Of a DNA stretch of 64,000 nucleotides, positions 9,786 through 18,188 are shown piece after piece. Under the pieces are notes generated by a model that was not told the DNA's origin, did no database searches, and worked only from the letters and a program-made list of their open reading frames with translations. Each line of letters begins with the position of its first letter. Positions within the stretch are counted from its first letter, which is position 1. Origin of the DNA: Putridiphycobacter sp965230195 (lineage in GTDB: Bacteria; Bacteroidota; Bacteroidia; Flavobacteriales_D; Crocinitomicaceae); NCBI GenBank assembly GCA_965230195.1, contig OZ245997.1:5890001-5954000 (forward strand). The letters run 5' to 3'. Position numbers and translations under genes: made by a program.

Positions 9786-11507
9786 CTAAACTTTTATGTC
9801 TTTCAGAATCAGTTGCAATCTTGAAAAATTATTCCAATTATTCTCCTCAATCTGGTACGCAATATTTATTGAAGGGTTACCGATAAGGCCAAAATAATCT
9901 GAAAAGTTAAAACCAATAGCATCTATAATCTGTTCAGAATCTTGTTCCTGGAAGACTCTTAATTTTAAGTGGGCTTCCTTTAAAATTCTGGGTTCTCCAT
10001 CAATTCTGACATTTTTTGTTGAAAAGACAGGTTTCATATTGCCAGGCCCAAAAGGTGCAAACTGTTTTAAAATTCTGTAGAACTTTGGTATCCCACTGGT
10101 CTCTCCCTCATAAATGTCCCTGAAATCAATGTTTTCTTCAATATCAACACTAGGGACCTTTTGAGCTTTGCTCAAGTGCTTTTCAGCGACCTGGTTAAAT
10201 CTATCTCTGAATGCATCAACATTTTCTGGTCTGAGCGTCAATCCTGCCGCATACTTATGCCCTCCAAATTGCTCGATCAAATCACTACATTCGCAAAGGG
10301 CATCATAAACATTAAACCCTTTTACACTACGCACCGAACCTACTGCCATAGTGTTAGATTCAGTTAAAACAACAGTTGGTTTATAGTATGTTTCAATTAA
10401 TCTCGAGGCTACTATTCCCACCACGCCTTTATGCCATCTACTATTAAAAACAACAGTTGTCGGGTTGGATTGATAGGTGGGATGTTCCCTGATAATATTT
10501 AATGCCTCATCCGTCATCTCTTTTTCTATCTCCCTTCGCTCAAGATTGTAATTATTGATTTGTTTGCCAATATCCTGTGCTTCGGCTATTGTGGTAGACA
10601 ATAAAAGCTCAACCGCTCTGTTTCCGGACTCGATTCTGCCTGCCGCATTAATTCGGGGAGCGATTGTAAAAACGACATCCGTAACAGTTAAGGGCGGTCT
10701 CTTATTTGCTAGCTCGAGCAGAGCTGCAAAGCCAATCCGTGGCATTTCATTCAATTTCCTTAATCCGTGAAATGCCATTATTCTATTCTCTCCCATCACG
10801 GATACCATATCTGCACCAATAGCCACCATTACCAAATCCAGTAAATACTCTATCTCCGAGAATGGCAAAGCAAATGTATCATTAAGTGCATGGGCCAATT
10901 TAAACCCCACACCACATCCACATAACTCTTTAAATGGGTAGTTACAGTCCTTTTGTTTTGGATTCAGTATAATAGCATCCGGCAAAACATCAGAGGGCAG
11001 ATGGTGATCACAAATGATAAAATCCACACCATTTTCTTTAGCTCTGCCGACCTTCTCGACCGCTTTTATACCACAATCTAGTGCAATGACAAGTGAAAAA
11101 TTATTATCTATTGCAAAGTCAATTCCAATATTTGACACACCATAACCTTCTTTATACCGGTCTGGTATATAATAATGGATATTCTGGGTGAAATTATTGA
11201 GATATTGATACATTAAAGTCACCGAGGTGGTGCCATCTACATCATAGTCGCCATAAATCAATATATTTTCATTTTGATCTATTGCATTTTGGATTCGGTC
11301 AACCGCCTCTGTCATTCCTTTCATCAAAAACGGATCGTGTAAATCTTCCAATTCCGGTCTGAAAAAAGACTTTGCTTTTTCAAAAGAATCTATTCCTCTG
11401 TTTAGCAATAACCTGGCAATTGGTTTTGATACATTGAGTGACTCAATAAGTTGTTGAATAGTGTCAACATTTTCAAAATCAGTGTATTCCCAGTTTTTTG
11501 CTATCAT
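9786..11507 (-). CDS. recJ: Single-stranded-DNA-specific exonuclease RecJ
   Basis: RecJ degrades single-stranded DNA 5' to 3' in recombination (RecF pathway), mismatch repair and base excision repair, in the cytoplasm. The 573-residue protein has the family length. DHH-family motifs are visible in order: GDYDVDG (86-92), DCG (144-146), DHH (167-169), RINAAGRIESG (285-295) and the DHHA1 motif GGHKYAAG (415-422), followed by the C-terminal OB-fold region. All metal-binding Asp/His motifs are intact. The ATG start gives a normal N-terminus. It follows sodA on the same strand after a terminator, so it is probably transcribed on its own. Confidence 0.97.
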   Translation of the reverse strand: MIAKNWEYTDFENVDTIQQLIESLNVSKPIARLLLNRGIDSFEKAKSFFRPELEDLHDPFLMKGMTEAVDRIQNAIDQNENILIYGDYDVDGTTSVTLMYQYLNNFTQNIHYYIPDRYKEGYGVSNIGIDFAIDNNFSLVIALDCGIKAVEKVGRAKENGVDFIICDHHLPSDVLPDAIILNPKQKDCNYPFKELCGCGVGFKLAHALNDTFALPFSEIEYLLDLVMVAIGADMVSVMGENRIMAFHGLRKLNEMPRIGFAALLELANKRPPLTVTDVVFTIAPRINAAGRIESGNRAVELLLSTTIAEAQDIGKQINNYNLERREIEKEMTDEALNIIREHPTYQSNPTTVVFNSRWHKGVVGIVASRLIETYYKPTVVLTESNTMAVGSVRSVKGFNVYDALCECSDLIEQFGGHKYAAGLTLRPENVDAFRDRFNQVAEKHLSKAQKVPSVDIEENIDFRDIYEGETSGIPKFYRILKQFAPFGPGNMKPVFSTKNVRIDGEPRILKEAHLKLRVFQEQDSEQIIDAIGFNFSDYFGLIGNPSINIAYQIEENNWNNFSRLQLILKDIKV

Positions 11508-11543
11508 AAAAGTAAATATACTTTATAAATGTTTTGTACAAAA

Positions 11544-11577
11544 AAAATCCCTCAATTATATTTAATCAAGGGATTTT
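11544..11577 (-). terminator. Rho-independent terminator after sodA
   Basis: A 9-bp stem AAAATCCCT / AGGGATTTT with a 16-nt loop lies 20 nt beyond the sodA stop. On the minus strand it is followed by a run of T (11547-11541). Confidence 0.75.
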
Positions 11578-11596
11578 CTATTGGATAAAATCCTAA

Positions 11597-12202
11597 TTAT
11601 TTAGCAGCATTGTATCTATTGCTAACTTCATCCCAGTTAATCACACTGAAAAAAGCATTGATATAATCTGGTCTTCTGTTTTGATATTTTAAGTAATAAG
11701 CATGTTCCCATACGTCAAGCCCTAGAATTGGCTGACCGTCACAGCTCACTCCCGGCATTAACGGGTTATCCTGATTAGGTGTAGAACAAACTTCTACTTT
11801 TCCACCATCTACAACACAAAGCCAGGCCCATCCAGAACCAAATCTTGTTGCAGCAGCCTTAGAAAACTCACTTTTGAAGTTTTCAAAAGATCCAAATGCA
11901 TCATTAATTGCGGAAGCTAATTCACCACTAGGTTCTCCACCACCATTAGGGCTCATTACTGACCAAAAAAGGCTGTGGTTATAAAAACCTCCTCCATTAT
12001 TTCTTACTGCAGGGTTATCCATTCCAGCTACTAAAATCTCCTCAATTGATTTGTTTTCCAAATCAGTTCCTGCAATTGCGTTATTTAAATTATTTGTATA
12101 TCCATTGTGGTGTTTACCATGATGAATTTCCATTGTTTGTTTGTCAATATGTGGTTCTAAAGCATCAACCGCATATGGTAAATTAGGTAATTCGAATGCC
12201 AT
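11597..12202 (-). CDS. sodA: Superoxide dismutase, Mn type
   Basis: Converts superoxide to oxygen and hydrogen peroxide. The start is placed at the ATG at 12202 (MAFELPNLPY), giving 201 residues. The open frame reaches up to 12283, but that extension covers the promoter and is not SOD-like. Metal ligands are H27, H76, D163 and H167. The motifs GGGFYNHSLFW (70-80), NQDNPLM (143-149) and DVWEHAYYLKYQNRRPDY (163-180) are the SodA/SodB signature; the Gly pair before NHSLFW and the Gln in NQDNP favour manganese over iron, though cambialistic use cannot be excluded. Divergent from the small lipoprotein gene at 12341; followed by its own terminator. Confidence 0.96.
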   Translation of the reverse strand: MAFELPNLPYAVDALEPHIDKQTMEIHHGKHHNGYTNNLNNAIAGTDLENKSIEEILVAGMDNPAVRNNGGGFYNHSLFWSVMSPNGGGEPSGELASAINDAFGSFENFKSEFSKAAATRFGSGWAWLCVVDGGKVEVCSTPNQDNPLMPGVSCDGQPILGLDVWEHAYYLKYQNRRPDYINAFFSVINWDEVSNRYNAAK

Positions 12203-12231
12203 AATTTTTGCGTTTATTTTAATAATTAAAC

Positions 12232-12239
12232 CAAAGATA
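12232..12239 (-). promoter_or_regulatory. Promoter -7 box of sodA
   Basis: The minus strand reads TATCTTTG, a perfect TAnnTTTG box, 29 nt before the chosen ATG and inside the longer open frame. It therefore supports the internal start. No TTTG at the ideal -33 position. Confidence 0.6.
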
Positions 12240-12305
12240 GAAAGTAATTTTAAATACTTTGATTGATATTTTAAATAATGCAATAGGAAAAATAAATAAA
12301 TATTA

Positions 12306-12313
12306 TAATTTTG
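12306..12313 (+). promoter_or_regulatory. Promoter -7 box of the acidic lipoprotein gene
   Basis: TAATTTTG matches TAnnTTTG and lies 27 nt before the ATG at 12341. It makes the upstream-extended frame from 12311 unlikely. Confidence 0.55.
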
Positions 12314-12340
12314 CTCGTATTATTTTTTAAAAAATTAACT

Positions 12341-12637
12341 ATGAAAAAGTTATTGTCATTAATGATGATTGGCGGAATGGTATTTACTTTTAACTCATGT
12401 GGAGGAGAAGAAACTACTGCCGAAGAAACTACAGATGCTGCTGTTGAAGCACTTGAAAATGCGCTTGATGAAGCAGTTGAAGAGCATCATGAAGCTGTTG
12501 AAGAAGAGGCTGCTAATGTTGTAGAGGAAGCTGTTGAAGAAGGAACTGAAGCTATCGAAGATGCAGTTGAAGAAGCTGTTGAAGAAGGAACTGAAGCTGC
12601 TGAAGAAATGATCGAAGACGTGAAAACTTCACTATAA
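12341..12637 (+). CDS. Small acidic, helical lipoprotein
   Basis: 98 residues from the ATG at 12341 (MKKLLSLMM). A lipoprotein signal ends in FNSC/GG, with the lipidated Cys at residue 20. The rest is almost only Glu, Ala, Val and Thr, with repeated blocks such as AVEEAVEEGTEA, predicting a long, strongly negative helix or coiled coil. The protein is probably attached to a membrane facing the periplasm or the surface. I do not recognise a named family; low-complexity lipoproteins of this kind are common in Bacteroidota. Monocistronic: its own -7 box upstream and a strong terminator downstream. Confidence 0.8.
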   Translation: MKKLLSLMMIGGMVFTFNSCGGEETTAEETTDAAVEALENALDEAVEEHHEAVEEEAANVVEEAVEEGTEAIEDAVEEAVEEGTEAAEEMIEDVKTSL

Positions 12638-12654
12638 GATATTTCGATTTAAAT

Positions 12655-12690
12655 AAAAAAGCCGGGTTAAGTTTTAATCCGGCTTTTTTA
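12655..12690. terminator. Bidirectional terminator
   Basis: Stem GCCGGGTTAA / TTAATCCGGC (one G-T pair, 3-nt loop GTT), flanked by A6 on the left and T5 on the right. It ends the lipoprotein gene (plus) and the biotin carrier gene (minus). Confidence 0.85.
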
Positions 12691-12706
12691 TTTAGTGTAT
12701 ATTTTT

Positions 12707-13159
12707 TTAAACATCCAACTCTATTAAAAGTTGGTTTTTTTCTACATTTTCAAGTGCATTTACATTAACATCTTTAATGGTACAATCTGCATCTGATTTT
12801 AATACATTTTCCATTTTCATAGCCTCAAGAATCAATAAAGGATCTCCTTTCTTTACCTGATCTCCTGAATTTACCAAAACCTCAAGTACTTTCCCCGGCA
12901 TAGGCGCCTTAACAGATGTATCAACCGAATCGAAGCTTCGTTTGATCCCCATTTTATCAAGGGTACGGTCCAGATTATTTTTGTACTCTACTACATAAGT
13001 ATTATGATTGTAACGAAATTTGATCGTTTTCATATCATAATTAATGTCAACAACCTCTATAATCTCTGATCCAACTTTAAAAATCGTCTCACTGATCTTT
13101 TCAACATTCTCTTTTTTAGTAGAACTCAACAGATCTTCAATATGTACCTGATTTGTCAT
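12707..13159 (-). CDS. Biotin carboxyl carrier protein (acyl-CoA carboxylase type)
   Basis: 150 residues. The C-terminal biotinyl domain (about 82-150) starts KAPMPGKV and carries EAMKMEN at 112-118; K115 is the biotinylation site. It would carry CO2 between a biotin carboxylase and a carboxyltransferase. The N-terminal half, about 80 residues, resembles the linker part of acetyl/propionyl-CoA carboxylase alpha chains or of the decarboxylase gamma subunit. No carboxylase or transferase subunit is encoded in the window, so its partner lies elsewhere. It starts 9 bp after the sprE stop and is probably translated from the same transcript, ending at the bidirectional terminator. Confidence 0.88.
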   Translation of the reverse strand: MTNQVHIEDLLSSTKKENVEKISETIFKVGSEIIEVVDINYDMKTIKFRYNHNTYVVEYKNNLDRTLDKMGIKRSFDSVDTSVKAPMPGKVLEVLVNSGDQVKKGDPLLILEAMKMENVLKSDADCTIKDVNVNALENVEKNQLLIELDV

Positions 13160-13168
13160 AAACTGAAT

Positions 13169-15877
13169 TTAGTAATTTTCTTCGTAAAACTCCCGATATC
13201 CTTCAATATCCTTTGACGAAAATAAAATGGGATAGTTTGACTTTGAAAGAATAAAGCTCTCGAACTCATCAGCTGTATTATTTAAAAGTGATTTTGCCGG
13301 AGTAGACTGGAAAGCCTTATTATAAGCAGACGCTTTAACAACATTATCAAAAGCTTTAACCAACAATATTGTATATTCTTCACCTAAAATTGTTGTAGTC
13401 AGTGATAATTCATCAGGCGCAAAATAAGATGAATTGAAGTTAGATATTTTATTTTTAGCATCATTAATCTTCGATTCTTTGTCAACCGGTATCATTACAG
13501 CAAAATACTGCTTTTCAGAGGTATTGAACTTAAACCTTGGTTGATTATTTTTACCGGTATCCGACTCTCCATTCATTTTGTCAAGGTAGGCCTTTGCCGT
13601 TCTTCCCTCTTCCGAATCAGGACTTAACTCATACAATGTTTCCAAAGGTTCTTTTACGGCTTCTGGTCCGCTTAATCCAATTTTACTAATCGCATTTGCT
13701 TTTAATAAGTAATATTTATTGATATACTTATTGGTTGGATTATTAAATATTACCTTATTACATGCTGTAATAACATCAGAATATCTTTTATAATTGTAAT
13801 CAGTCAATACAATTTTATAAGCCTCCAAATCCTTTCTTTCCATTGCTTCTTTTTTAGCAAAGTAATTTGGATCTTTAATTAATTTTGCAATATCAGAATC
13901 AGGATGCTCAGCCAGAATACCATTTTTATATCTTTCCGTTTTGGCCTTGTCCCCATTCTTCTGAAAAATCAGATAGAGCTGATATCTTGCAGGCAGTACT
14001 TTTTCGTGTGGATAATCCCTGTCAATGATCTGGGTAAAATAGTCTATCGCTTCCCCCTCTTCACTTAACTGGTTTTTATAAATCATTCCCAGGTTATACA
14101 ATGCATTAGTAAGATTGTCTTTTGATTGCTTTAACTGATCTTCCTCCAAAGGCAAGCCTTCTCTTAATAAGTCAACTGTCAGGGAATCTACCTCAACTAC
14201 AGCGGAATCACCACTAACCTCCGAGAACTCGGATATTGTATTTTTTGTTGCCCTTCTCCAATCATCTTCCAATGGCCGGTTAGCCCACCATAATTTAAAA
14301 TCGTTATATCCTTTTGCCATTGATTTCTGATTATAGAAATACCATTTGGCTCCATTTCCAGATGTATTTGAAACAGAGTTCACCCTTTTTTGCTGAGCAA
14401 GCAATCTGGCCTCTTCATCCGCTTTTCTTTGTCTTTCATCTTCTTTAATTTGCTTTAAGATCCGCTTTAACTCTTTTTCTCTTTCTTTTGGCGATAATTT
14501 AACTAATTGTTGCAGACTATCTTCTTTAACGTAAGTCTCATAATTTTCTACTAATTCAAATAAACTTTTGGCTTTGTTTTCAATCAAATCATATTTTTCA
14601 TCTTCTTTCGACATCACATTAACGCAGGAGTCATAATACTTTTGTGATTTGATGTACAACCTGTCTTCAAAGTGCATATCAGCCAGCTTTAAATAAGTTT
14701 TGGCTTTTTGTTTATCGTTACTAACCGAATACCGTGCTGATTTGGTTAAATTGACTATTGCCTCAGGCCGGTTACCATCTTTAAGATCCAGTTCTGCCAG
14801 TACATAATAGATCTGATCTTTATATTCATCATTTTTGGCATCCTTTAACATTTTATGCAAATCCTCTCTTAATTCAGTTCTTCCTCCGGTAGCAGATAAA
14901 ACTTTATTGATTTTTGCATAAAAACGCATTTCATATACTGCATTTGATTTAATTACTTTTTGGAAATACCCTTCAGCTACTCTTGGATTTTGCATTTCCT
15001 GATACAATTGCCCAAGCACATAATGGTATCTTGCTCTTTCCTTTCTGTTTCTTGTTAAATCCGCCGCCTTAATTAAATGTTCCGCAGCTTTTTTATAATC
15101 CTCTTCTTTAATATATAAATCAGCCATTGTTACCTCATAATCCACTTTAAGTTTATCTGTAAACTTGGCTATTTTAGTTTCCTTTTCCTTATTTCTTTTT
15201 CTTGCTCTTTTTTCCTTCTTTCTTTGGTATTTACTTTTCTTTTTACTCGATTTACCATCCTTTTTAAATTGATCTAAAATACTGGTCTGGTTACTGTCGT
15301 AATCTTCCATTTGCTTTTTAACCTTAAGCAATTCCAGTCTGGCTTGTGAAAGATCTCCTTTTTGAATGTATAGTTTTGCTAACCATATTTCGGCTGCATA
15401 CATTGAGGACTCATTCTCATATTCACTTTTAATGTATCTGAACTTTTCTTCTGCCTGATCAAATTCTCTTTTCAGGAAATAGGATTTTCCAATTAAGAAC
15501 CAATTATCGTCAATCCACCGACAATGTTCCTCATCTTTAGTGCTGACCACATTAGGGTTAGGCATTGAATGACGGTAAATAACTTTTGAACATTTCTCAA
15601 TGGCAAGATCCATGTCAGGAAATACACTTGTTGCATCTGCTTCCTTTGGATAGACCTGTAATTCCAAAAGCTTAGAATAATCATCTTTTACACCTTCACG
15701 ATAAGATTGTATCGATTGGTTTATGATTTCGCCTGCATTAAAATAACCATTATACCTTGCAGTCATATTATGATACCCAACATTGAGTGCTGCATCCTTC
15801 TCGGTAGAGCAACCCAAAGACAGGGCTATCAAAACAATTACAAGAAATATATTACTGTGTCCTTTCACGCTACCCAT
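13169..15877 (-). CDS. sprE: Type IX secretion lipoprotein PorW/SprE (TPR)
   Basis: 902 residues. A lipoprotein signal peptide ends in LSLGC, with C23 lipidated; next comes YHNMTARYNGYFNAGE, the typical N-terminus of PorW/SprE. Several TPR-like helical pairs follow (about 125-440), with a very basic stretch (KKKSKYQRKKEKRARKRN) near 213-230, more TPRs (about 590-760) and a C-terminal region of about 120 residues. In Flavobacterium and Porphyromonas this periplasmic, outer-membrane-anchored protein is needed for type IX secretion and gliding. The window also holds T9SS cargo (CHU_C domain at 21465-23993), so the assignment fits. The gene product is assigned from length, lipobox, N-terminal motif and TPR architecture; no alignment was run. 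Confidence 0.8.
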   Translation of the reverse strand: MGSVKGHSNIFLVIVLIALSLGCSTEKDAALNVGYHNMTARYNGYFNAGEIINQSIQSYREGVKDDYSKLLELQVYPKEADATSVFPDMDLAIEKCSKVIYRHSMPNPNVVSTKDEEHCRWIDDNWFLIGKSYFLKREFDQAEEKFRYIKSEYENESSMYAAEIWLAKLYIQKGDLSQARLELLKVKKQMEDYDSNQTSILDQFKKDGKSSKKKSKYQRKKEKRARKRNKEKETKIAKFTDKLKVDYEVTMADLYIKEEDYKKAAEHLIKAADLTRNRKERARYHYVLGQLYQEMQNPRVAEGYFQKVIKSNAVYEMRFYAKINKVLSATGGRTELREDLHKMLKDAKNDEYKDQIYYVLAELDLKDGNRPEAIVNLTKSARYSVSNDKQKAKTYLKLADMHFEDRLYIKSQKYYDSCVNVMSKEDEKYDLIENKAKSLFELVENYETYVKEDSLQQLVKLSPKEREKELKRILKQIKEDERQRKADEEARLLAQQKRVNSVSNTSGNGAKWYFYNQKSMAKGYNDFKLWWANRPLEDDWRRATKNTISEFSEVSGDSAVVEVDSLTVDLLREGLPLEEDQLKQSKDNLTNALYNLGMIYKNQLSEEGEAIDYFTQIIDRDYPHEKVLPARYQLYLIFQKNGDKAKTERYKNGILAEHPDSDIAKLIKDPNYFAKKEAMERKDLEAYKIVLTDYNYKRYSDVITACNKVIFNNPTNKYINKYYLLKANAISKIGLSGPEAVKEPLETLYELSPDSEEGRTAKAYLDKMNGESDTGKNNQPRFKFNTSEKQYFAVMIPVDKESKINDAKNKISNFNSSYFAPDELSLTTTILGEEYTILLVKAFDNVVKASAYNKAFQSTPAKSLLNNTADEFESFILSKSNYPILFSSKDIEGYREFYEENY

Positions 15878-15920
15878 GTCATTATAATAGTGTTCTAATT
15901 TGGTTTTAACGACGAACCTG

Positions 15921-15928
15921 CAAAATTA
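15921..15928 (-). promoter_or_regulatory. Promoter -7 box of sprE
   Basis: The minus strand reads TAATTTTG (TAnnTTTG), about 43 nt before the sprE ATG at 15877 and outside the preceding hydrolase gene. Confidence 0.5.
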
Positions 15929-15939
15929 TTTTAAATTAT

Positions 15940-16755
15940 TTAAATTGAGTTATAATTTTGGGATAATATTTCACTTTTTAACTCATTGCAGCACTTCATT
16001 ACCGAATCAAGAAATAATTCAGGTTGTTCCATGAATCCCATATGTCCGCAATTTTCCAAAACATTAACGCCAACTTCAAACCCTGACTTTTTAACTTTTT
16101 CCATCATCATATTCAGGGGAATTACCGGATCATATTGTCCTTGTATAATTTCGATTTTTTTAGTGCCTAATAATGCGGTATGATCCAAACGATTTCTCAT
16201 ACCTAAGGTTGCAGATTTTATATTGTGTTCCGTCATTTTTTCTGCTTCGGAAATCAGCTGGCTAATCCCTGCTTCATTATTCTTTATGTTTTCGGGATAA
16301 AACAGATTAGGAATAGCCTGTTTTATAAACCACTTCCGGCTTTGATCAACGACACTAATCAAACGGTCCCGCTCTCCTTTTTTATGTTCACTATCACTCC
16401 AGAAATTGGAGTGTACTAATACCAAAGCAGCTTCAATTTGCCTTATCAATTCTAATCCAACATACCCTCCCATTGAATGCCCAAAAATAATGGGATGGCT
16501 AATATTCAGATCTGAAATGACCTGTTGCACTCCTGACGCCATAAAGGCCATACTGCACTCATCCGCAAAACAATCACTTTTTCCATGACCTGGCAAATCA
16601 ATTACAACGGTTAAAAATTGATCCGACAACCGACCTTCAATAGTTTCCCATATTGAAACATTCTCTAAAAAACCGTGTAAAAAAACGACAGGATGTCCTT
16701 TTCCGGACACCCTGTAATAAATTTTATGAGATTCGTAAGTACTGTAATGAATCAT
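15940..16755 (-). CDS. Alpha/beta hydrolase
   Basis: 271 residues with the alpha/beta hydrolase fold. An oxyanion-hole HGF lies at 27-29, the nucleophile elbow GHSMGG has S94, and the probable acid and base are D209 (GQYDP) and H238 (CGHMGF). This is the complete triad of an esterase, lipase or C-C hydrolase; the substrate cannot be read from the sequence. No signal peptide, so cytoplasmic. It begins one base after the pepP stop and is almost surely co-transcribed with it. Confidence 0.9.
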   Translation of the reverse strand: MIHYSTYESHKIYYRVSGKGHPVVFLHGFLENVSIWETIEGRLSDQFLTVVIDLPGHGKSDCFADECSMAFMASGVQQVISDLNISHPIIFGHSMGGYVGLELIRQIEAALVLVHSNFWSDSEHKKGERDRLISVVDQSRKWFIKQAIPNLFYPENIKNNEAGISQLISEAEKMTEHNIKSATLGMRNRLDHTALLGTKKIEIIQGQYDPVIPLNMMMEKVKKSGFEVGVNVLENCGHMGFMEQPELFLDSVMKCCNELKSEILSQNYNSI

Positions 16756-16756
16756 A

Positions 16757-18046
16757 TTAATTCATTAAGTCTTCGATTTCTTCAATTTCAATAGGAATAT
16801 TTCGCATTAAGTTGAAAGGATCACCATTTTCCTGCACCACAAGGTCATCTTCAAGTCTTATCCCCAGTCCTTCATCCGGAATATAGATTCCAGGCTCACA
16901 AGTAAATACCATTCCTGCCTTAACCGGCTCAGTCCACAATCCCACATCATGCGTATCTAACCCAATAAAATGAGAAGTACCGTGCATAAAGTATTTTTTA
17001 TAGGCCGGCCAATCCGGGTTTTGATTTTTAATATCTGTTTGATCAATCAAACCTAAGCCTAACAGTTCACTCTCCATCAATTTCCCAACTTCTTTATGGT
17101 AATCAGCCAAAAATACACCTGGTCGCAATAATTTTTGAGCTTCATTTTTTACTCTTAATACTGCATTGTAAACTGCTTTTTGACGATCTGTAAACCGTCC
17201 GTTTACCGGAACAGAACGGGTCAGGTCAGAGGCATAATTAGCATATTCAGCAGCAAAATCCATCAAAATAATCTCTCCGTCTTTACATTCCTTATTGTTT
17301 TCGATATAATGTAAAACGCAGGCACTTGGTCCTGACCCCACAATTGGTGTATAGGCAAAGCCACGAGATCTGTTTCGTAAGAATTCGTGCATCAGTTCCG
17401 CCTCAATTTCATACTCCATCACTCCCGGCTTAATCATTCCCAGAATTCTTCTAAACCCTTTTTCAGTAATATTACAAGCAGTTTGCATCAGGTCCAGTTC
17501 CTCCTGCTCTTTAACCGAACGGATACGGTGAAGAATAGGAGCTGATTTCTTATAGTTATGGGCCGGATAGTCCATTTTTAATTGTTTAATGAATCTGTCC
17601 TCCCTTGTTTCCACCACTGTACTGGCCCGGGTATGTTCATTTGTATTAATATAGATATTATCGGCCTGAGCTAAAACAGTTTTCAGCACCGTTTCTAATT
17701 CATCTATCCAAAAAGCACTTTTAATTCCTGAAGTTTCAAATGCAGCTTCTTTAGTCAATTTTTCTCCCTCCCAAACGGCAATATGCTCATTCGTTTCTCT
17801 TAAAAAAAGCATTTCTTTATGTTTGTCATCAAATGCGTCAGGAAATAAAACCAATACGCTTTCCTCCTGATCAACACCGGATAAATAAAGGATATCTCTG
17901 TGTTGCTGGAACGGCATTGTACTGTCTGCACTAATCGGATAAATATCATTAGAATTAAAAATGGCTACTGAACCTGATGCCATACCAGCAACAAATTTAG
18001 CCCTGTTCTTAATGTACAATTCCTTTGGTATTCTGTCGTATTTCAT
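16757..18046 (-). CDS. pepP: Xaa-Pro aminopeptidase (M24, aminopeptidase P family)
   Basis: Removes an N-terminal residue that precedes proline. 429 residues: an N-terminal AMP_N domain (1-160) and a C-terminal pita-bread M24 domain (about 175-420). The five dinuclear-metal ligands can be placed by motif: D263 and D274 (MDFAAEYANYASDLTRS), H359 (HGTSH), E384 (TCEPGIYIP) and E399 (GIRLEDD). Length and motif spacing match E. coli PepP. It heads a two-gene unit with the alpha/beta hydrolase and is divergent from prs. A near-consensus TATCTTTA lies at 18069-18076 on the minus strand. Confidence 0.95.
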   Translation of the reverse strand: MKYDRIPKELYIKNRAKFVAGMASGSVAIFNSNDIYPISADSTMPFQQHRDILYLSGVDQEESVLVLFPDAFDDKHKEMLFLRETNEHIAVWEGEKLTKEAAFETSGIKSAFWIDELETVLKTVLAQADNIYINTNEHTRASTVVETREDRFIKQLKMDYPAHNYKKSAPILHRIRSVKEQEELDLMQTACNITEKGFRRILGMIKPGVMEYEIEAELMHEFLRNRSRGFAYTPIVGSGPSACVLHYIENNKECKDGEIILMDFAAEYANYASDLTRSVPVNGRFTDRQKAVYNAVLRVKNEAQKLLRPGVFLADYHKEVGKLMESELLGLGLIDQTDIKNQNPDWPAYKKYFMHGTSHFIGLDTHDVGLWTEPVKAGMVFTCEPGIYIPDEGLGIRLEDDLVVQENGDPFNLMRNIPIEIEEIEDLMN

Positions 18047-18139
18047 TTTCTATTATTAATTGAACCGATAAAGATATGGTTTTTTAACGAAAAAAATCAC
18101 TTTAAATCTTTTAACCACAAAGAATATGGCAGGCAAAAA

Positions 18140-18170
18140 TTTGTGGTTTTACATTATTTACCTACATTTG
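18140..18170 (+). promoter_or_regulatory. Bacteroidota-type promoter of prs
   Basis: TTTG at 18140-18143, then exactly 19 bp, then TACATTTG at 18163-18170. This is the full -33/-7 consensus (TTTG-N19-TAnnTTTG). It lies 18 nt before the ATG at 18189, so the longer frame from 18126 cannot be the normal start. Confidence 0.8.
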
Positions 18171-18188
18171 CACCCTACAAATTTAGGC

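Noticed and set aside
12203..12283. N-terminal extension of SodA
   Set aside because: It covers the TATCTTTG promoter and is not SOD-like; the ATG at 12202 gives the standard N-terminus.
18126..18188. N-terminal extension of Prs
   Set aside because: It spans the full TTTG-N19-TACATTTG promoter; the ATG at 18189 gives the family's normal start.
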